Made by a program: the position numbers and the translations under genes. The notes beneath the pieces are model-generated. The model was not told the origin of the DNA, did not search any database, and was given only the letters and a program-made list of their open reading frames with translations. A DNA stretch of 64,000 nucleotides from Benincasa hispida (lineage: Eukaryota > Streptophyta > Magnoliopsida > Cucurbitales > Cucurbitaceae): positions 35,234,959 to 35,298,958 of the forward strand of contig NC_052349.1 in the NCBI RefSeq assembly GCF_009727055.1. The letters run 5' to 3'. Of the stretch, positions 9,850 to 22,034 are shown piece by piece; the stretch's first letter is position 1, and the number at the start of each line of letters is the position of its first letter.

Positions 9850-12130
9850 AATAACTGCCTTATTAAAAACCTTGCTAGGAAAACTCAATGGGATAAAACC
9901 ATAATCAAGGAAAAAAGTGTGCAATACATTTACTTCCCCTCATGAAAATACACTTGATACTCTTGGTTGTCACATATAAATATTGTGTATTAACTTCTCA
10001 AATATTGTTGTAGGTAACACCTTCGTCAATAAGTCTCTCAAGTCACCTTTTGAAGAATAAGTCTTCCAAGTCGTCTTTTGAAGAAATTCATTGAATAATG
10101 ATTTCGGTACTTTATGCTTTATCATCTTCATATAAGAACACTATTGGTTGGCCTCGTAAATCATCAAGATTTTAACATGATTTAAAGTAGTTGTTATGAT
10201 CTGCTTCATAAGCTGTCATGATATAAAAACTCTTCTCTATGTACTAAGTAACTTGTTTAAGATTTAGTTCTAATGGGTTAGATAAGTAACATACATCTTC
10301 ACAATCAACTAGATCACAATTAGATTTATGAGAATAAAATAAATCCATATAAACTAATTCTCAAATAAAAATATAACATATGTTTAACTCTACTCCAATA
10401 CTTTCTTTGGAGGAATATTATATTTATGCTATGATAGGAAGCATATAAACTAGTAAAGATATAAGTGCACTTATTTCTCAAAATTATGGTTCAGGACCTA
10501 AAGTTTTCATTAGGGTTATTTTTATAATGTATTGTAAGACTCATGTTGTGATTTCTTTATAAAAGCATATGGATAAATAGGGTTATTTTTATACCTTCAT
10601 ATCATCAAATGTTTAATAAGTTGATTACTTTACATTTATCAGGAATGTTTTATAAAAATCTTTATGATATATATATATATATATATCATTCTCTAATATT
10701 TTACTTATATGATTTTGGTACCTTTGATCCTTCAGGGATATATTATTAAGAGATTCATATAAATGTATAATAACTACATCCATAAGATGCATGTTAAGTT
10801 TTTCATGCATAGTTAAATTAAATATCTCATGGTATTATATCCACCATAAGATAATATGTCTCCTCGTAATCATACCAATTCTTTACGAGAATTATTGTGG
10901 AACTTGTCTCGATTTATATATTATTACCCATTATATTTGTTTTTCTTACAAATAATCACTTGTATCTCACATATTTGACATTTTCTAATGCCTAAACTAC
11001 TAGTTCTCACGATTTGGAAAATGAAGTCATTTCCACATAAGTCAATCATTTTTATGTTGCGTCATTTTTTTTAATATATCTGAGTATATAATACTCATTT
11101 TCATAAATAATATCGTGAGCAACATTGTATGCAAAAATGTTGTCAACTTATTTAAGTATAGTTCCATCTTTTTCTTGTCATGACATATAATTTATCAAGA
11201 TCTCTTTATTATCCTTTTTTACTTCAATGTTCTCATGAATACTCATATTTAGGATTTCTTCTAGAATATCCATATTCTTAACTAAGTTATTGATTAACTA
11301 TTTCTTTTTCGAGGATCTTTATCTTTGGAACTCATTTATCTATCACGCTTCAAGCGTGTTGCAGACTTATTAATATTGACAACTTGTTGCATTGAGATAT
11401 AACTTGGTCACTTTCTTGCAACTGTAAATGTTTTGTAAATGCATCTAGCATTAATTTGTAATATTTTACAAATGAATTATATTTTGAACTTCTACTTCAA
11501 AGTAATCTGTATGATGATCAAATTGAGACAATATTTATGTATTTTATTCAATTTATTATTCCAACTTTTCCTTAACTCCTCCCCCTAATGTTGGAAAAAT
11601 TGTCTCATTAATAACAATTAAATTGTGTAGTAAACAATCCACCCGTCAGGGGTTCAAAGTAATTAGTTGATGTAAAATCAATTTCAACATAGATTTTAAT
11701 TGCTCCATCATCTTAATTGTTGCTGTGGAACAATTTAAACATTTACTGCATATCTTGCATTTGAAATATATTTGGCTACTGGCCAAAAGCTCATTAGTAA
11801 CTCTTCGAGTATACATAATAACATGAACTCATACAGGTCTAGAAGTTTTGTTATTTGAACATAAACTATAGGATACTCAACACTTATCCCAATCAATTAT
11901 CAAATATTTGGGATGCAAACTCACTAGCATTATCAAAACAAAATAATAAGTATACATGTGACCATCAACTGGATGCGCCAACAAAAATCATAAAACCATG
12001 AATTTGTTCCAAAAGTAGGAAAGGTTCAGTTTCAATTTTAGGTAGTGAGAGTTTGAAAATTAATCTCTTGAATACACAACACCATGACAATTTATTAGAT
12101 GGAAGAATCTTCTAGTTCTTCAATGGATAT
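9850..12130 (-). pseudogene. pol: Decayed copia pol (integrase end, RT, RNase H) of E
   Basis: On the minus strand, between about 11400 and 10950, fragments such as VDNIFAYNVA, KDNKEILINYMS and NDFIFQIVRT follow the order of the region linking integrase to reverse transcriptase in copia pol. At about 10810-10625 the fragment MHLMDVVIIHLYESLNN matches the reverse transcriptase stretch with the first catalytic Asp (MDVV). Stops and shifts occur every few dozen codons. The 3' box near 9870 ends the gene. It belongs to E or to another element in the same orientation. G interrupts it at 12131. Confidence 0.6.
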
Positions 12131-12408
12131 TGTTGAATGAGAAATTTTGGACCAATTGCAAATTGGCACGCCATTTATTAAATTAATGATGAAATTCCAA
12201 ATAATTGGATTTGAGACTAATTAGAAGTTGAGTGTTCGAACTTGAAGTTGAAGACATAAATTAGCAAATTTCGATGATGCCACTTATTTTCATCACATGT
12301 GTTAGATTGATTGAAATTAATTTGGCTCAATTTAATATTATAATTTGAGCTATTGTCCAGTTGAGCCAAAAAATGGGCTTTATTTGGTCCAAGTCTAAAG
12401 TAGGTCTA

Positions 12409-12558
12409 AGTCCAACTAATTGGGCCCAAAGGCCAGCTCCATGGACTAACTAAGCCCAAGTCTAACTAATTGAGCCCAAAGGTTAAACTCCTAGATCAAC
12501 CAAGCCCAAATCCAACTAATTGGGCCCAAGGGCCAGGCCCATGGATCAACCAAGCCTA
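12409..12558 (+). repeat. Three 50-bp tandem repeats in the G LTR
   Basis: The motif CCAACTAATTGGGCCCAA or TCTAACTAATTGAGCCCAA recurs at 12411, 12461 and 12511 with an exact 50-bp period; each unit also contains 'catggac..aac.aagccca' or a variant. It lies just upstream of the TATA box, the place of enhancer repeats in many LTRs. Confidence 0.85.
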
Positions 12559-12584
12559 AGCCCACAAAGCCCCCTAGAGAACTC

Positions 12585-12593
12585 TATAAATAG
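12585..12593 (+). promoter_or_regulatory. TATA box of the G 5' LTR
   Basis: TATAAATAG directly after 'agaactc' and before 'aggagctctc', a good plant TATA box. It is placed about 25 bp downstream of the 50-bp repeats and would drive the genomic RNA of G. Confidence 0.65.
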
Positions 12594-12965
12594 AGGAGCT
12601 CTCTTTATTTGTGGGGATTAACAATTCTACATTCCAGAAAGCCTGGAGAGAATTCTCCTAACAATCAGAAGACTCTTGGACTCTTGAAGCTGCACACTCC
12701 TTGAAGAAACAAGTCTCTTGAAGATACAACGACTCTTTCAAGACTTCAACTTCAAGAAAATCACACAATCTATTTCTTCACGTCAAACGTATACATTCAA
12801 CTGAGAGAAAATAAGAGGATAAAGTACTAGAGATCGAACCACAGCGCATCAATTCAACATCAATATCAACACAAGTTCCACTCCACAAAACAAGTTTCTC
12901 CGAACACCTCACGCGAACAAATCGGCACGCTCGGTGGTATATCTCTACCTCTCATCTCTCAATCA

Positions 12966-13919
12966 ATGGTACCAAAGAAAGCTGCATCTAAAGCAACTAT
13001 TACAAGCGACTCCTACATGGGACCTGTCACCCGCATTCACTCAAAAGAGATTCTACAAGGACAAGAGTAGAGCTCTGTCATCAAGCATAACATTCTAAAA
13101 CAGATGACAGAGTTTTCTAAAGGCGGGGTTGTGATCAAGAAAATCCCTTGTTTGACAACTCTACTTTTTCCTTCAACAAGTCGAAGAGGGAATCACATCC
13201 GAATGTGATGTCTGTCATGATGGCAGACGTGACGGCCGAGGCAACCATGGCAGAAATGGAAACAAAGATAAATATTCTAATGAAAGTTTTTGAGGAGTGA
13301 GATCATGAGATCACTGACTTAAGAGAGCAGGTGTAGGCTCATGAAATCGCTAAGTTAAGTTAAACCCTTACTTTCAGAGCAAATGTCAAAGGAAGGATCG
13401 TGTTGCATGAAGCTCAATCGCAACAATCAAACATTGTTTCCTCCCTATTAGTCGAACAATTGTAAGATATGATCATGATTTCCATAAGGGCTTAATATGG
13501 AGGCCTGTCTCAGACCTTCTTTATATATTCCAAGCCGTACGCCTAGAGAATTGACAACTTGAAGACATTTTCTGGGTACCAACCCTTGAAGTTCCAGCAA
13601 TTCGATGAAAAGTGTAACTCGAAACAATACAATGCCCATTTTTTCAAAACATGCGAGAACACAGGAACAAGAGAAGATCTACTCGTTAAATGGTTTTTCA
13701 GAACCCTGGAAGGAAATACTTCGGACTGGTACACTGATATAGAGCCTGAGGTGATCGACAATTGGGAACAGTTGGAAAGAGAGTTCTTGAATCGATCTAT
13801 AACACTAGATGCACTGTCAGTATGACGGAGTTGATAAATGCCAAACAACAGAGAGGAGAGTCGGTCATCGATTACATGAATCGATGGAGAGCTCTGAGCT
13901 TAGGAACTGTCTGTAGTAA
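12966..13919 (+). pseudogene. gag: Ty3/gypsy gag, N-terminal half
   Basis: Begins with ATG at 12966 (MVPKKAASKA) and is closed by a TAG at about 13069, then reads on in shifted frames. The best-kept part is 13559-13825, which has the hallmark of the retrotransposon gag domain (PF03732 type): FQQFDEKCNSKQYNAHFFKT, EDLLVKWFFRTLEGNTSDWY and WEQLEREFLNR. 13826-13912 continues, after a shift, as TELINAKQQRGESVIDYMNRWRALSL. The gene is then cut by copia element D. Its continuation is at 48518. About 55 codons seem to be missing between the parts. Confidence 0.8.
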
Positions 13920-15489
13920 TAATGCTGCTTAAGTTTAATTAGTTTTGTTCTTCTTCTCCATGCAACCTTCTTTCATGAGGTAATAACACTCAAGCCACTT
14001 TTCAGAAGTGGATTTGTGTGGTGTAAGGTGGAGTGAACCCACTTCTTCCAATTTTAATTTTAAATGAATTTTAACATAAATTCAAATAAAGTTTAATTTG
14101 AAATCAAATTTCCAAAATTTCAAACTAATTACATAAAATATTTATTCAAAAATTAATAATTTTAAATTAATTTTAAATAAATTAATTCTAAATAATTATT
14201 AAACAATTTAATTAATTTAGTATCAAAATATTAAATTAATATAACACACCGATTTCAAAAGCATGAAAACCTATTCATGTAGTAGTTAAATCATATTTAA
14301 ATGTTTTCGACTTCTCCAATTTCGTTTAATTCAATAATTAAACGTTTTAATTATATCACATATAATTAATAATTTTCTCAAATCAAATTTGAACGTTTGA
14401 AAATTTCTCATCGCACTATTCTAAGGTTTAGTCCGTTGTGAGTTAGTAGAGGGACTTAATGGACCTACAGATCATGAGCTCCAATGATCTGAGATTAATT
14501 GGCCAAACACCTTAAACCAAATTAATCAACGTTCATTAACTACCGGGTCACTCCACTAAAGCCTGTAGTTGCACTTCTCACTGTCGATATATTTCTGTCC
14601 ACATGATTTAACCATGATTAGTAAGTTGATCCTTCACAGATCATTTATATTAACAGCTTGATCAAAATTACCATTTTACCCTTGTAATACATCTTGCTCC
14701 TTAAGTCTCCACTAATCCTCCAATGAATAATTGGTTTATGGTCATACCAATAAACCGAGTCCCTTTCAGCCAAAGAAAGGGCGGGGCCCCTTTGTTCAAG
14801 ACTAGGAGTCACTACTTAAGGGAACAACCTATCTGCTAACCCTAAAATGGGTAGAAGTGAATTTTGTCTTGCAGAACTATGTCTCTAACTATCTACCCGG
14901 TCTTACCCCTAAAATGGGAGGCTTATTGAGTGGCGTTGTTGAGCCACTCTCACCCGTGAAGATTAAAGGATAATCTCGAATAAATAGGAGTTCATAGTTA
15001 GCTCAGGATTTAGATCAAGTTACTTTAGGTCATCTGATTGAAATAGTCAATTTTAACAGTAAACGGCATTATAAAGAAAAAGTGACCATTTTGTGGTCTG
15101 GTCTTATGCAAATGTCTTTTACACAGGATGCCTCCCCTCGCATGTTTCCACATGAACGATTTCAAGATCATATCGTTTGAGTCAAATACAAAGTGGGTCA
15201 CATGCATAGTGTCCCCAGAATAAGGTACACAGTCTTATACGTATACTATAAATCGTTTTGGCTATCTACTCAAACTTAATCCACTCTTATGTCTCTACAT
15301 AAAGTCCAAGTACTCATATAATAGCCATGAATCCTAGTTTATTGGATTCAGGTTATTTCTAAAATGAGATGAGCAATTCATACATTCAACAACAACTTTA
15401 TTGAATGAACCTTGATAACATCTTTATTGATAACAAAATAAGTTTAATTGTTTACAAACCACGAGTTTTTAGGACATTAAAACCAAACA
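13920..15489 (-). repeat. 3' LTR of D
   Basis: Reversed it starts TGTTTGG at 15489. The part 14041-14361 matches 26260-26586 and the part 14721-15489 matches 47752-48517, which are the two pieces of D's 5' LTR. The outer end (13920-14040) does not match the 5' LTR and may be replaced or rearranged. The family hairpin lies near 15105-15130. Confidence 0.75.
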
Positions 15490-15640
15490 AATTTCCACTT
15501 GGACTAAAACTCCAGTGGATTTACATATATACAAATACATACAATGTTGAGTATGAAAGAATAAATACAATAAACTAGGGCATCAAATACCTATTAATTC
15601 TCCCACTTGCCTAGATTTATTTATCTCATAGTCCTATTCC
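15490..15640 (-). other. D polypurine tract and 3' UTR
   Basis: Reversed, CCAAGTGGAAATT lies directly before the LTR start, followed outward by the 'ggagttttagtccaagtgg' block shared with family A. No coding sequence. Confidence 0.7.
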
Positions 15641-16010
15641 AATTAGGTGCCCTCAAACACTTTAGCCGTGAGGGCCTTTGTAAACGGATCAACTAAATTG
15701 TCTTCTAAGGCTATCTGGGGGATGATCACGTCTCCTCAAGTACTATCTCCCTGGTGAGATGGTACTTGCGCTCGATGTGCTTCACAAGCTTATGGCTTCT
15801 CGACTCTTTGAAATTTGCAACTGCTCCACTGTTATCACAAATAGAGGGTGATCAGTAGATGCGTATTAGAACCACTTCTAAATCGATCAAGAACTTTCTA
15901 AGCCATACTACTTCCTTAGTTGCTTCACATGCAACTACATACTCCACTTCTATGGTAGAGTCAGCAATACAACTTTGATTTATACTCCTCCATATATAGC
16001 TCCTTCATTC
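15641..16010 (-). pseudogene. pol: RNase H domain of D pol
   Basis: Minus-strand fragments in shifting frames read as the end of a copia RNase H: a Glu-Tyr-Val-Val-Ala-Cys-Glu-Ala stretch at about 15945-15920, KEVVWL at about 15915, CDNSGAVANFKESRSHK at about 15840-15790, HIERKYHL at about 15780, and DPFTKALTAKVFEG at about 15700-15655. This domain would remove template RNA during cDNA synthesis. Multiple stops and shifts. Confidence 0.7.
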
Positions 16011-17180
16011 AGAGTGAACACTGTCCCGAAATTGATTTCCTAGAATCCATACCAGTTTGAAAATTAGAATCGGTGTATCTAGTAAGGATCAAATCCTTAG
16101 CACCATACATGAGCAGATAATCCCTCATTCTACAGAGATACTTGAGGATATTCTTAATAGTAGTCCAATGATCATATCCAGGATTGGATTGATATTTGCT
16201 AACTATTCCAACTGCATAGCATATGTCTGGGCATGTATACAACATGACATACATCAAACTTGCAACTGCTGATGGATAGGGAATTCGTTTCATAACCTCA
16301 ACCTTTTAAAGTGTCTTAGGACATTGTTCCTTAGACAAATGAATTCCATGCCTGAAAGGTAACATACCTCTCTTGGATTTTTGTATTTTATATCTAGACA
16401 ACATCTTGTCTATATAAGATACTTGAGATAATGCTGGTGTTCTATTCTTGCGATTCCGAACTGTTTAGATTTCAAGAACATACTGTGCATCTCTCAAATC
16501 TTTCATTTAGAATTGCGAAGCTAGCCATCTCTTAACGGAAACTAGGAATTCTACTTCATTTCCAATAAGTAGAATATCATTAACATAAATCAGAAAAGCC
16601 ACAGTCTTTTTGACAATCTTTTTGTAAACATAAGGTTCATCAACATTATATTCAAAACCATAAGATTTAATTTAGTATCATCTCATATTCTAGGATCGAG
16701 ATGCTTATTTCAACCCATAAATAGATCTTTTAAGCTTTCACACCTTTTTCTTTTTACCCTATTCTATAAATCCCTCTGGTTGAGATATATAGATACTCTC
16801 TTTAAGATAGCCATTTAGAAAGGTTATCTTGACATTCATTTTCCATATATCATAATCATAAAAAGAAGTAATGGATAAGAGTATTCTAATAGACTTGATC
16901 ATGGCAACCGGAATGAAGGTTTCTTCATAGTCCACCCCCTCTCTTTGGGTAAATCCTTTTGCCACGAGTCTAGCTTTATAGGTCTCTACCTTACCAGCTT
17001 GGTCTCATTTTCTCTTATAGATCTATTTGCAACTAATAGATTTTACCCCTTCTGGTTGATCTACAAGTTCCCAAATTGAATTGAAGTACATAGACTCTAT
17101 TTCGAGGTCCATGACTTTTATCCATTAGTTTCTATCCACATATTCCATTATCTGTTTAAAGGTTAATGGATTCTTTAAGC
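16011..17180 (-). pseudogene. pol: Reverse transcriptase of D pol, catalytic residues lost
   Basis: RVT_2-type copia reverse transcriptase. 16965-16759 keeps AKGFTQREGVDYEETF and SIRILLSITSFYDYDIW, followed by KMNVKITFLNG, where the usual MDVK catalytic Asp is Asn. The YVDD box at 16576-16587 reads YVND, again Asp to Asn by G-to-A. 16293-16009 keeps the thumb/connection region (RIPYPSAVASLMYVMLYTCP, YQSNPG, HW). Stops and shifts separate these parts. The enzyme is dead on two counts. Confidence 0.8.
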
Positions 17181-18191
17181 CATCATCAGGTATGATGACC
17201 TGAGCTTCTGTCAGATCCATGTAACGGTCAGGCTCTTGAACAACCCTCCCACTAAGTCAAGGCACTCTCAACTGTTGACTTATCAAAAACTCTTGTCAAA
17301 GGACCAGCTTGGTCAACAACCTTTGTTGATTTGTCTGTAGCTTCTGTGGACATTTCATTTAATACTAGCTTACTGCAAGGTTGATGATTCTTTATGTAGT
17401 CTTCCTCTAAGAATGTTACATTAGTCGATACAAATACTTTGTCATCTTGAGGATTATCATAAAATAGCCCACATTTTGTCTTTTTAGGGTAGCCTATAAA
17501 TAGGCATAATTTCGAACGGTGTTCTAGTTTCTTTGGGTTCTATACTAGTACATGAGATGGACATCCCCAAATCCTGAAGTGATGTAAACTACCTTTACGT
17601 TCTTTCCATAACTCGTAAGATGTTTCTAAAACACTTTTCGAGGGAACCATGTTCAAAATATACACAATAGTCTCTATTGCATGTTCCCAAAAAGCATTAG
17701 GCAACTGAGCATAACTCATCATTGAACGAACCATGTCCAACAGGGTCTATTTCTCTTTTCCGCTACCCCATTTTGTTGAGGTATACCGGGTGCTGTGAGT
17801 TAAGATTGAGTTTCGTGTTCCATCAAATAGTCATGGAATTTTTAGTCTGTAAACTCACCACCTCGATCTAATCGAAGTATTTTGATCTATTCCCCTAATT
17901 GGTACTCAACTTCTGCCTTATATTCCTTCAACTTTTCAAGGGTTTCAGACTTATGATGCATTAGGTAAATATAGCCATATCTAGAATAATCATCAATAAA
18001 ATTGATGAAATATTCATACCCTTCTCGTGCTCTGGCATTCATCAGACCAGAGAGGTCTGAACGTACGAGCTCTAAAGGTTCTTGACTCTAAGAAATTTTC
18101 CCGTAAAAGATTTTTTGGTTATTTTACCCTCAAGACAGGATTCACATTGTGGTAGAGAGTTGTCTTCTAACTGATTTAGGAGTCAACTCTT
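17181..18191 (-). pseudogene. pol: Integrase and linker of D pol
   Basis: Copia integrase that would insert the cDNA. Fragments on the minus strand: pre-integrase segment LEDNSLPQCESCLEGK near 18165, a core with YGYIYLMHHKSE near 17960, then DMVRSMMSYAQLPNAFWEHA and HHFRIWGCPSHVLV at 17740-17540, followed by the less conserved linker. The gene is cut at 18191 by the LTR of C1, which removes or displaces protease and gag. Confidence 0.75.
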
Positions 18192-20341
18192 TGTTGGGGT
18201 TGATGCCCTAAAGTCTCGTGTTCTGTAGTTTGTAAATAGTTTGTATGAACGCTTATGATGTATAATATATGATATTTTACTTCACTTCTTGATTTTGCTC
18301 AGTTGAAAGTTTTATTTGCTTTACCAAAAACCAGTAAACCTAAAATCCCTGGTTATCTGGATGTAACTTAAGCATGTATATGGTGACATACAAGTGGATC
18401 ATGTTTAAGTGATAACCATTTGGTCTGTAGTATATGGATATGGGAGGGAAATCTTATCCTGGCAACGCTACAGATATGGCCCACTTTGTGGAATAGTCAC
18501 AAGTGTTGTGACTTGTCACAGATGGTCTGATCCTGATCATTCGTGTAAGAGACATGCGAGCGGGGGCGTCCTTTACAAAGAGTTTGTATAAGGCCTGACC
18601 ACGAAGTGTTAACGTCTCGTTATATAACACCGTTCATGACAGAAACTTCACTTCACTAGGATGACCATAGGTAACATGACCTCAATCCTGAGTGAGTTGG
18701 GAACTCCTGCCATTGAGAGCGGTCCTTTGATATGCATGGGCACGAGTGGCCAAGTCGCCAACTCAAACCTACCACTTTGGGGATTTTTCTGATTTGGGAG
18801 CTGGGAACTCAGCTACACAAGATGGAATTCACTCTTTCCCCGAAGCAGGGGTAAGTGGATAGATAGCTCCCTTAAAGGCTGATTCCAAGGCTTGAACGAT
18901 GTGGCGCCATACAGCTTCTCTTGGCCTGAGAAGTGTTCACACATAGTTGGACTATGTTATATTGTTCATTAGAGGGATCGGTGGTACATAAGGAGTGAGA
19001 TGTAACTATAGGGGAAAACGGTAATTTGGCCCAACTGTACTTACGAGCATCTGTGAAGGGTTATCGTACTCATGATTGGTTGTATCCAATGGACATAGAA
19101 AAATATCTGTGCTAAGAAGAGTTAAGCTGTTGGTCTTTTGTGGAATGCCTGACAGTTAACGGATGGTAGATCACATGGCTAAAGAGTTTAGTCAACTATT
19201 CACGTACCGTTGAAGCTTCGAGCCATAGGTCTATATGGTCCCCTTGGTAGCTTGGATAAAGTTAAGAATCAGTTTTTTGGTCAGTTTGAAATGTTTAAAT
19301 TGACAAGAGAGAGTTCGATTCTATATGATATAATTGAACTTGTTAATTATATATAATATAATTGACTAAATGTATGAGATACATTATTTTGGAGGAAATT
19401 GGATATTAATATGATTTATATCAAGTAGAGGAAAAAACACTATAATAGATATATGATATCAAACTATAGGTTAAGAATATAATATGATTATATTCATTAT
19501 TTAATTAATTAGGCGGTTATGAGATAATTGGCTGAGTAATTCTCCGAAATCGTGCAAAAGTGGGAAGTTTGAATTCAGTTCTTGTAACTAAAGAATAAAA
19601 TGAAAATTATTTTCATTTTTGAAACACATGAAAAAGACATGCAGAAAAATCGCTCATGGTGTAAAAGTACACAATCACATAGTGTTGAGAACCTATACGA
19701 TAGTGCCCATCTTCCTAAACGATCACACACCCACGCATTAAAAGATCGCTCGCGATTTCTAAACGATCGCTTACCTTTTTTATACGATCACTTAATGCGC
19801 CAAGAAGACCTAAACGATTGCTTACCATTTGATAAACGATCGCTTAGCTAAACCTACACGATTGTGTACCTTTTTCTAAACGACAAGCACCCGACTATAT
19901 GATAGTCTTCTACTACTATATCCTACTTGCTTGTTCGTACTATACGATCGTCTTTTCCTCCTTCCCTCTACCAATTCCATCAAAGTCCACCCTTTGGATT
20001 CTCACTCCGAGAATACCGAGGGCTTCAAGTGGTGGTGTTGTCCCCGATTGCTGTTGGTTCGTGCGCTGTCAATCGTGTAGACGATCATGGTGTTGTTAGG
20101 CGACTGTTTGCTGGGCGATAAAAAGTGTAGAGGTGTTTGCTTCTGTTGGACTGAGTTTGATTGAAGATTGTCTTCAACTAGTACGTTTACCTGTCTTTTG
20201 TATTTTAATTGTTAAAGTATGCCAGTAATTAGTGTTACAATGCATATCTATTTGTTAGAATGTATGTTTAATAATTCTGTCACAATGAAATCGAAAAGAT
20301 CCGCTTCCACTCTTGGCTTCTCTTGTTTAAGAGATCCTTCA
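18192..20341 (+). repeat. 5' LTR of C1 (family C, 2150 bp)
   Basis: Starts TGTTGGGG and ends CCTTCA. It is related to the LTRs at 53050-55037 and 57336-57686. The conserved hairpin lies at 18571-18593. From 19690 to 19900 it carries several copies of the palindromic motif AACGATCG(T/C)TT and its variants. Confidence 0.9.
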
Positions 20342-20343
20342 AT

Positions 20344-20355
20344 TGGTATCAGAGC
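20344..20355 (+). other. Primer-binding site of C1 (initiator Met tRNA)
   Basis: TGGTATCAGAGC, 2 bp after the LTR end, is complementary to the 3' end of plant initiator Met tRNA, the standard copia primer. Confidence 0.95.
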
Positions 20356-22034
20356 CAGGTTGCTGATATTCCAATTTCATTGATGCAAAGAATTGCATAT
20401 GCATTCGTGGTGGGTGCAGCATATCTACTCCCTGTTTAATTGTTAAATTGTTTGTGAATGTGCAGATTAATGGAGTTTTCTGGGATGAAACCTCTGTTTG
20501 ATTAATTCTTTTGCATTTTCGGTTAATTGTAAAGTCCCCTGTCTTTTTGGGAATAATTAATTATTATCGAGTCTGTAATTAAAAATTAGTTTAAGTCTTT
20601 AGTTGTTCGTGAAGAAGTTCAAAGCAAAGGTTTCTGTTCTTCGAGGAAGAAGACGATCAAGAGTTGATCGAGTCATGTAGACGATGGGGTAAGCGATCAC
20701 TAAGTATCGGATGCTCGGGTGTCATTTAACAAGCATGCGCATTAAACGATCGTTTAGCTCAACAAGCTTCATCGCTTAGTACCTGACTAAACGATACGGA
20801 GTAATGCACGGTAAATTGTTTACCTCTTCATGCGTTAAGCGATCGCCTAGACGATCAGGCTTCGCAGCCTCGTTGTTGTCTAAGCGACCGTTTAGCATTT
20901 CACGCTATCGTTTAGTGTCTGTTAAGCAATCGTTTACTACAGCGTTTACTAAACGATGGAGCTTCACCTGGCGGTTCAAGACCCGGTTTGCCTCTGAACT
21001 GGTTTGCTCGATGAAAAACATAATAGATCGAATTATTTCATTTCGATTTAGTAAAGGTTCATCCCGGTTCATTGATCTTTGGTTTATTACATGAGATGTA
21101 TGGTTATTTATATGTCATATGGTATGCACATATAGTAAATCCCACCTTAGATTATGCATTGGTCATGCATCATCTCTTTATTGTAAATGTTATAAGTTAG
21201 AGAAGCATGATTTAGTTATGTAAGAGCATGCTCATGTATCATATAATATAAGAGTTATATTTATGCATGCATAAAAAGCATTGACATGCATCATCTTTTA
21301 TTATAATTGTTATAGTATAAGGGTGTATGGAGAGCATGTTTTCTTGGTTTTTACATGTATATAAAAGTTATGGTTTTTACATGTATATAAAAGTTATGTA
21401 TAATAATGATTGGACATTGCATGAAGCATGACACATAGGTTTCTTTATAAGTGTTATAAACACCTAGTTATGCGCAATGTGTTTTAGTTGTTTCTTTTTA
21501 AAGGTTAAAGAGAAATTAGAACTAAAAGCAATAAGAAATACATGCCAATTTAGGTTTAATTCATAGTTTTAAAATGTTTAAAACTTGGATGACATAGGCC
21601 TAAGATCACGGTTCTAATATGATTAGCAACCCTTAGGCTTTAATCTTTTAATCAGTTTAATAGGATTAAATTGACTAATAAAAGGTTAAAGTGTAGTAAA
21701 TCTATCTATAAGGGACCTTTTTTCTAAGGTGGGTTCTAGCTAGGTTGAGGTATTTAAGTTGACGAAAACATAACACCCCTACTTGGGAACGTACCTGGAA
21801 AGGTGAATTAGATAGACTTGATGCATGCATCAAGTTAATGACATTCTATTAAAGTGTTTAAATGTGACTACTTGAACTTGTTTTTTTTTTCATATGCAAA
21901 AGTTATTTATAAGTGGTCTTAAAAAGATGACTTAGACTAAAATCAATAGCCGGGTTGTCATGGTTAATGAACCCATAGGTATAACATTCAGTGGGAGGTA
22001 TTGGGGGCATATGATGCTTCATCTGCTATTTATT
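20356..22034 (+). other. Leader of C1
   Basis: No gene. 20500-20700 matches about 33540-33720, and 21110-21560 matches about 34420-34840, which is the leader of element B, so B and C share a leader type. Palindromic AACGATCGTT motifs are dense between 20680 and 20960. A reading frame at 20804-21094 is made of these repeats and is not considered a gene. Confidence 0.7.

Larger units (their letters stand above)
12131..12919 (+). repeat. 5' LTR of gypsy element G (about 789 bp)
   Basis: Starts TGTTGAATGAG at a clean break in the copia pol of E and probably ends at ...GCGAACA (12919), just before a GC-rich 'cggcacgctcggtgg' stretch that is likely to be the primer-binding region. Gag starts 47 bp later. 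A TATA box lies at 12585. The right LTR is absent, so the end is inferred from TG...CA and spacing to gag. Confidence 0.65.
18192..22034 (+). mobile_element. Copia element C1, 5' LTR and leader only
   Basis: Begins with a complete LTR, followed by a clear primer-binding site and about 1.7 kb of leader. Its gag, pol and 3' LTR are missing; the sequence passes at about 22034 into the leader of D on the other strand. A single deletion that took C1's body plus D's gag and protease would explain this. The 5 bp before the LTR are CTCTT; no partner remains. Confidence 0.8.

Noticed and set aside
10668..10688. TA dinucleotide run as a regulatory element
   Set aside because: Simple microsatellite in decayed pol sequence; no function can be supported.
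20804..21094. 96-codon frame in the C1 leader
   Set aside because: Built from AACGATCGTT-type repeats; position in a retrotransposon leader argues against a gene.
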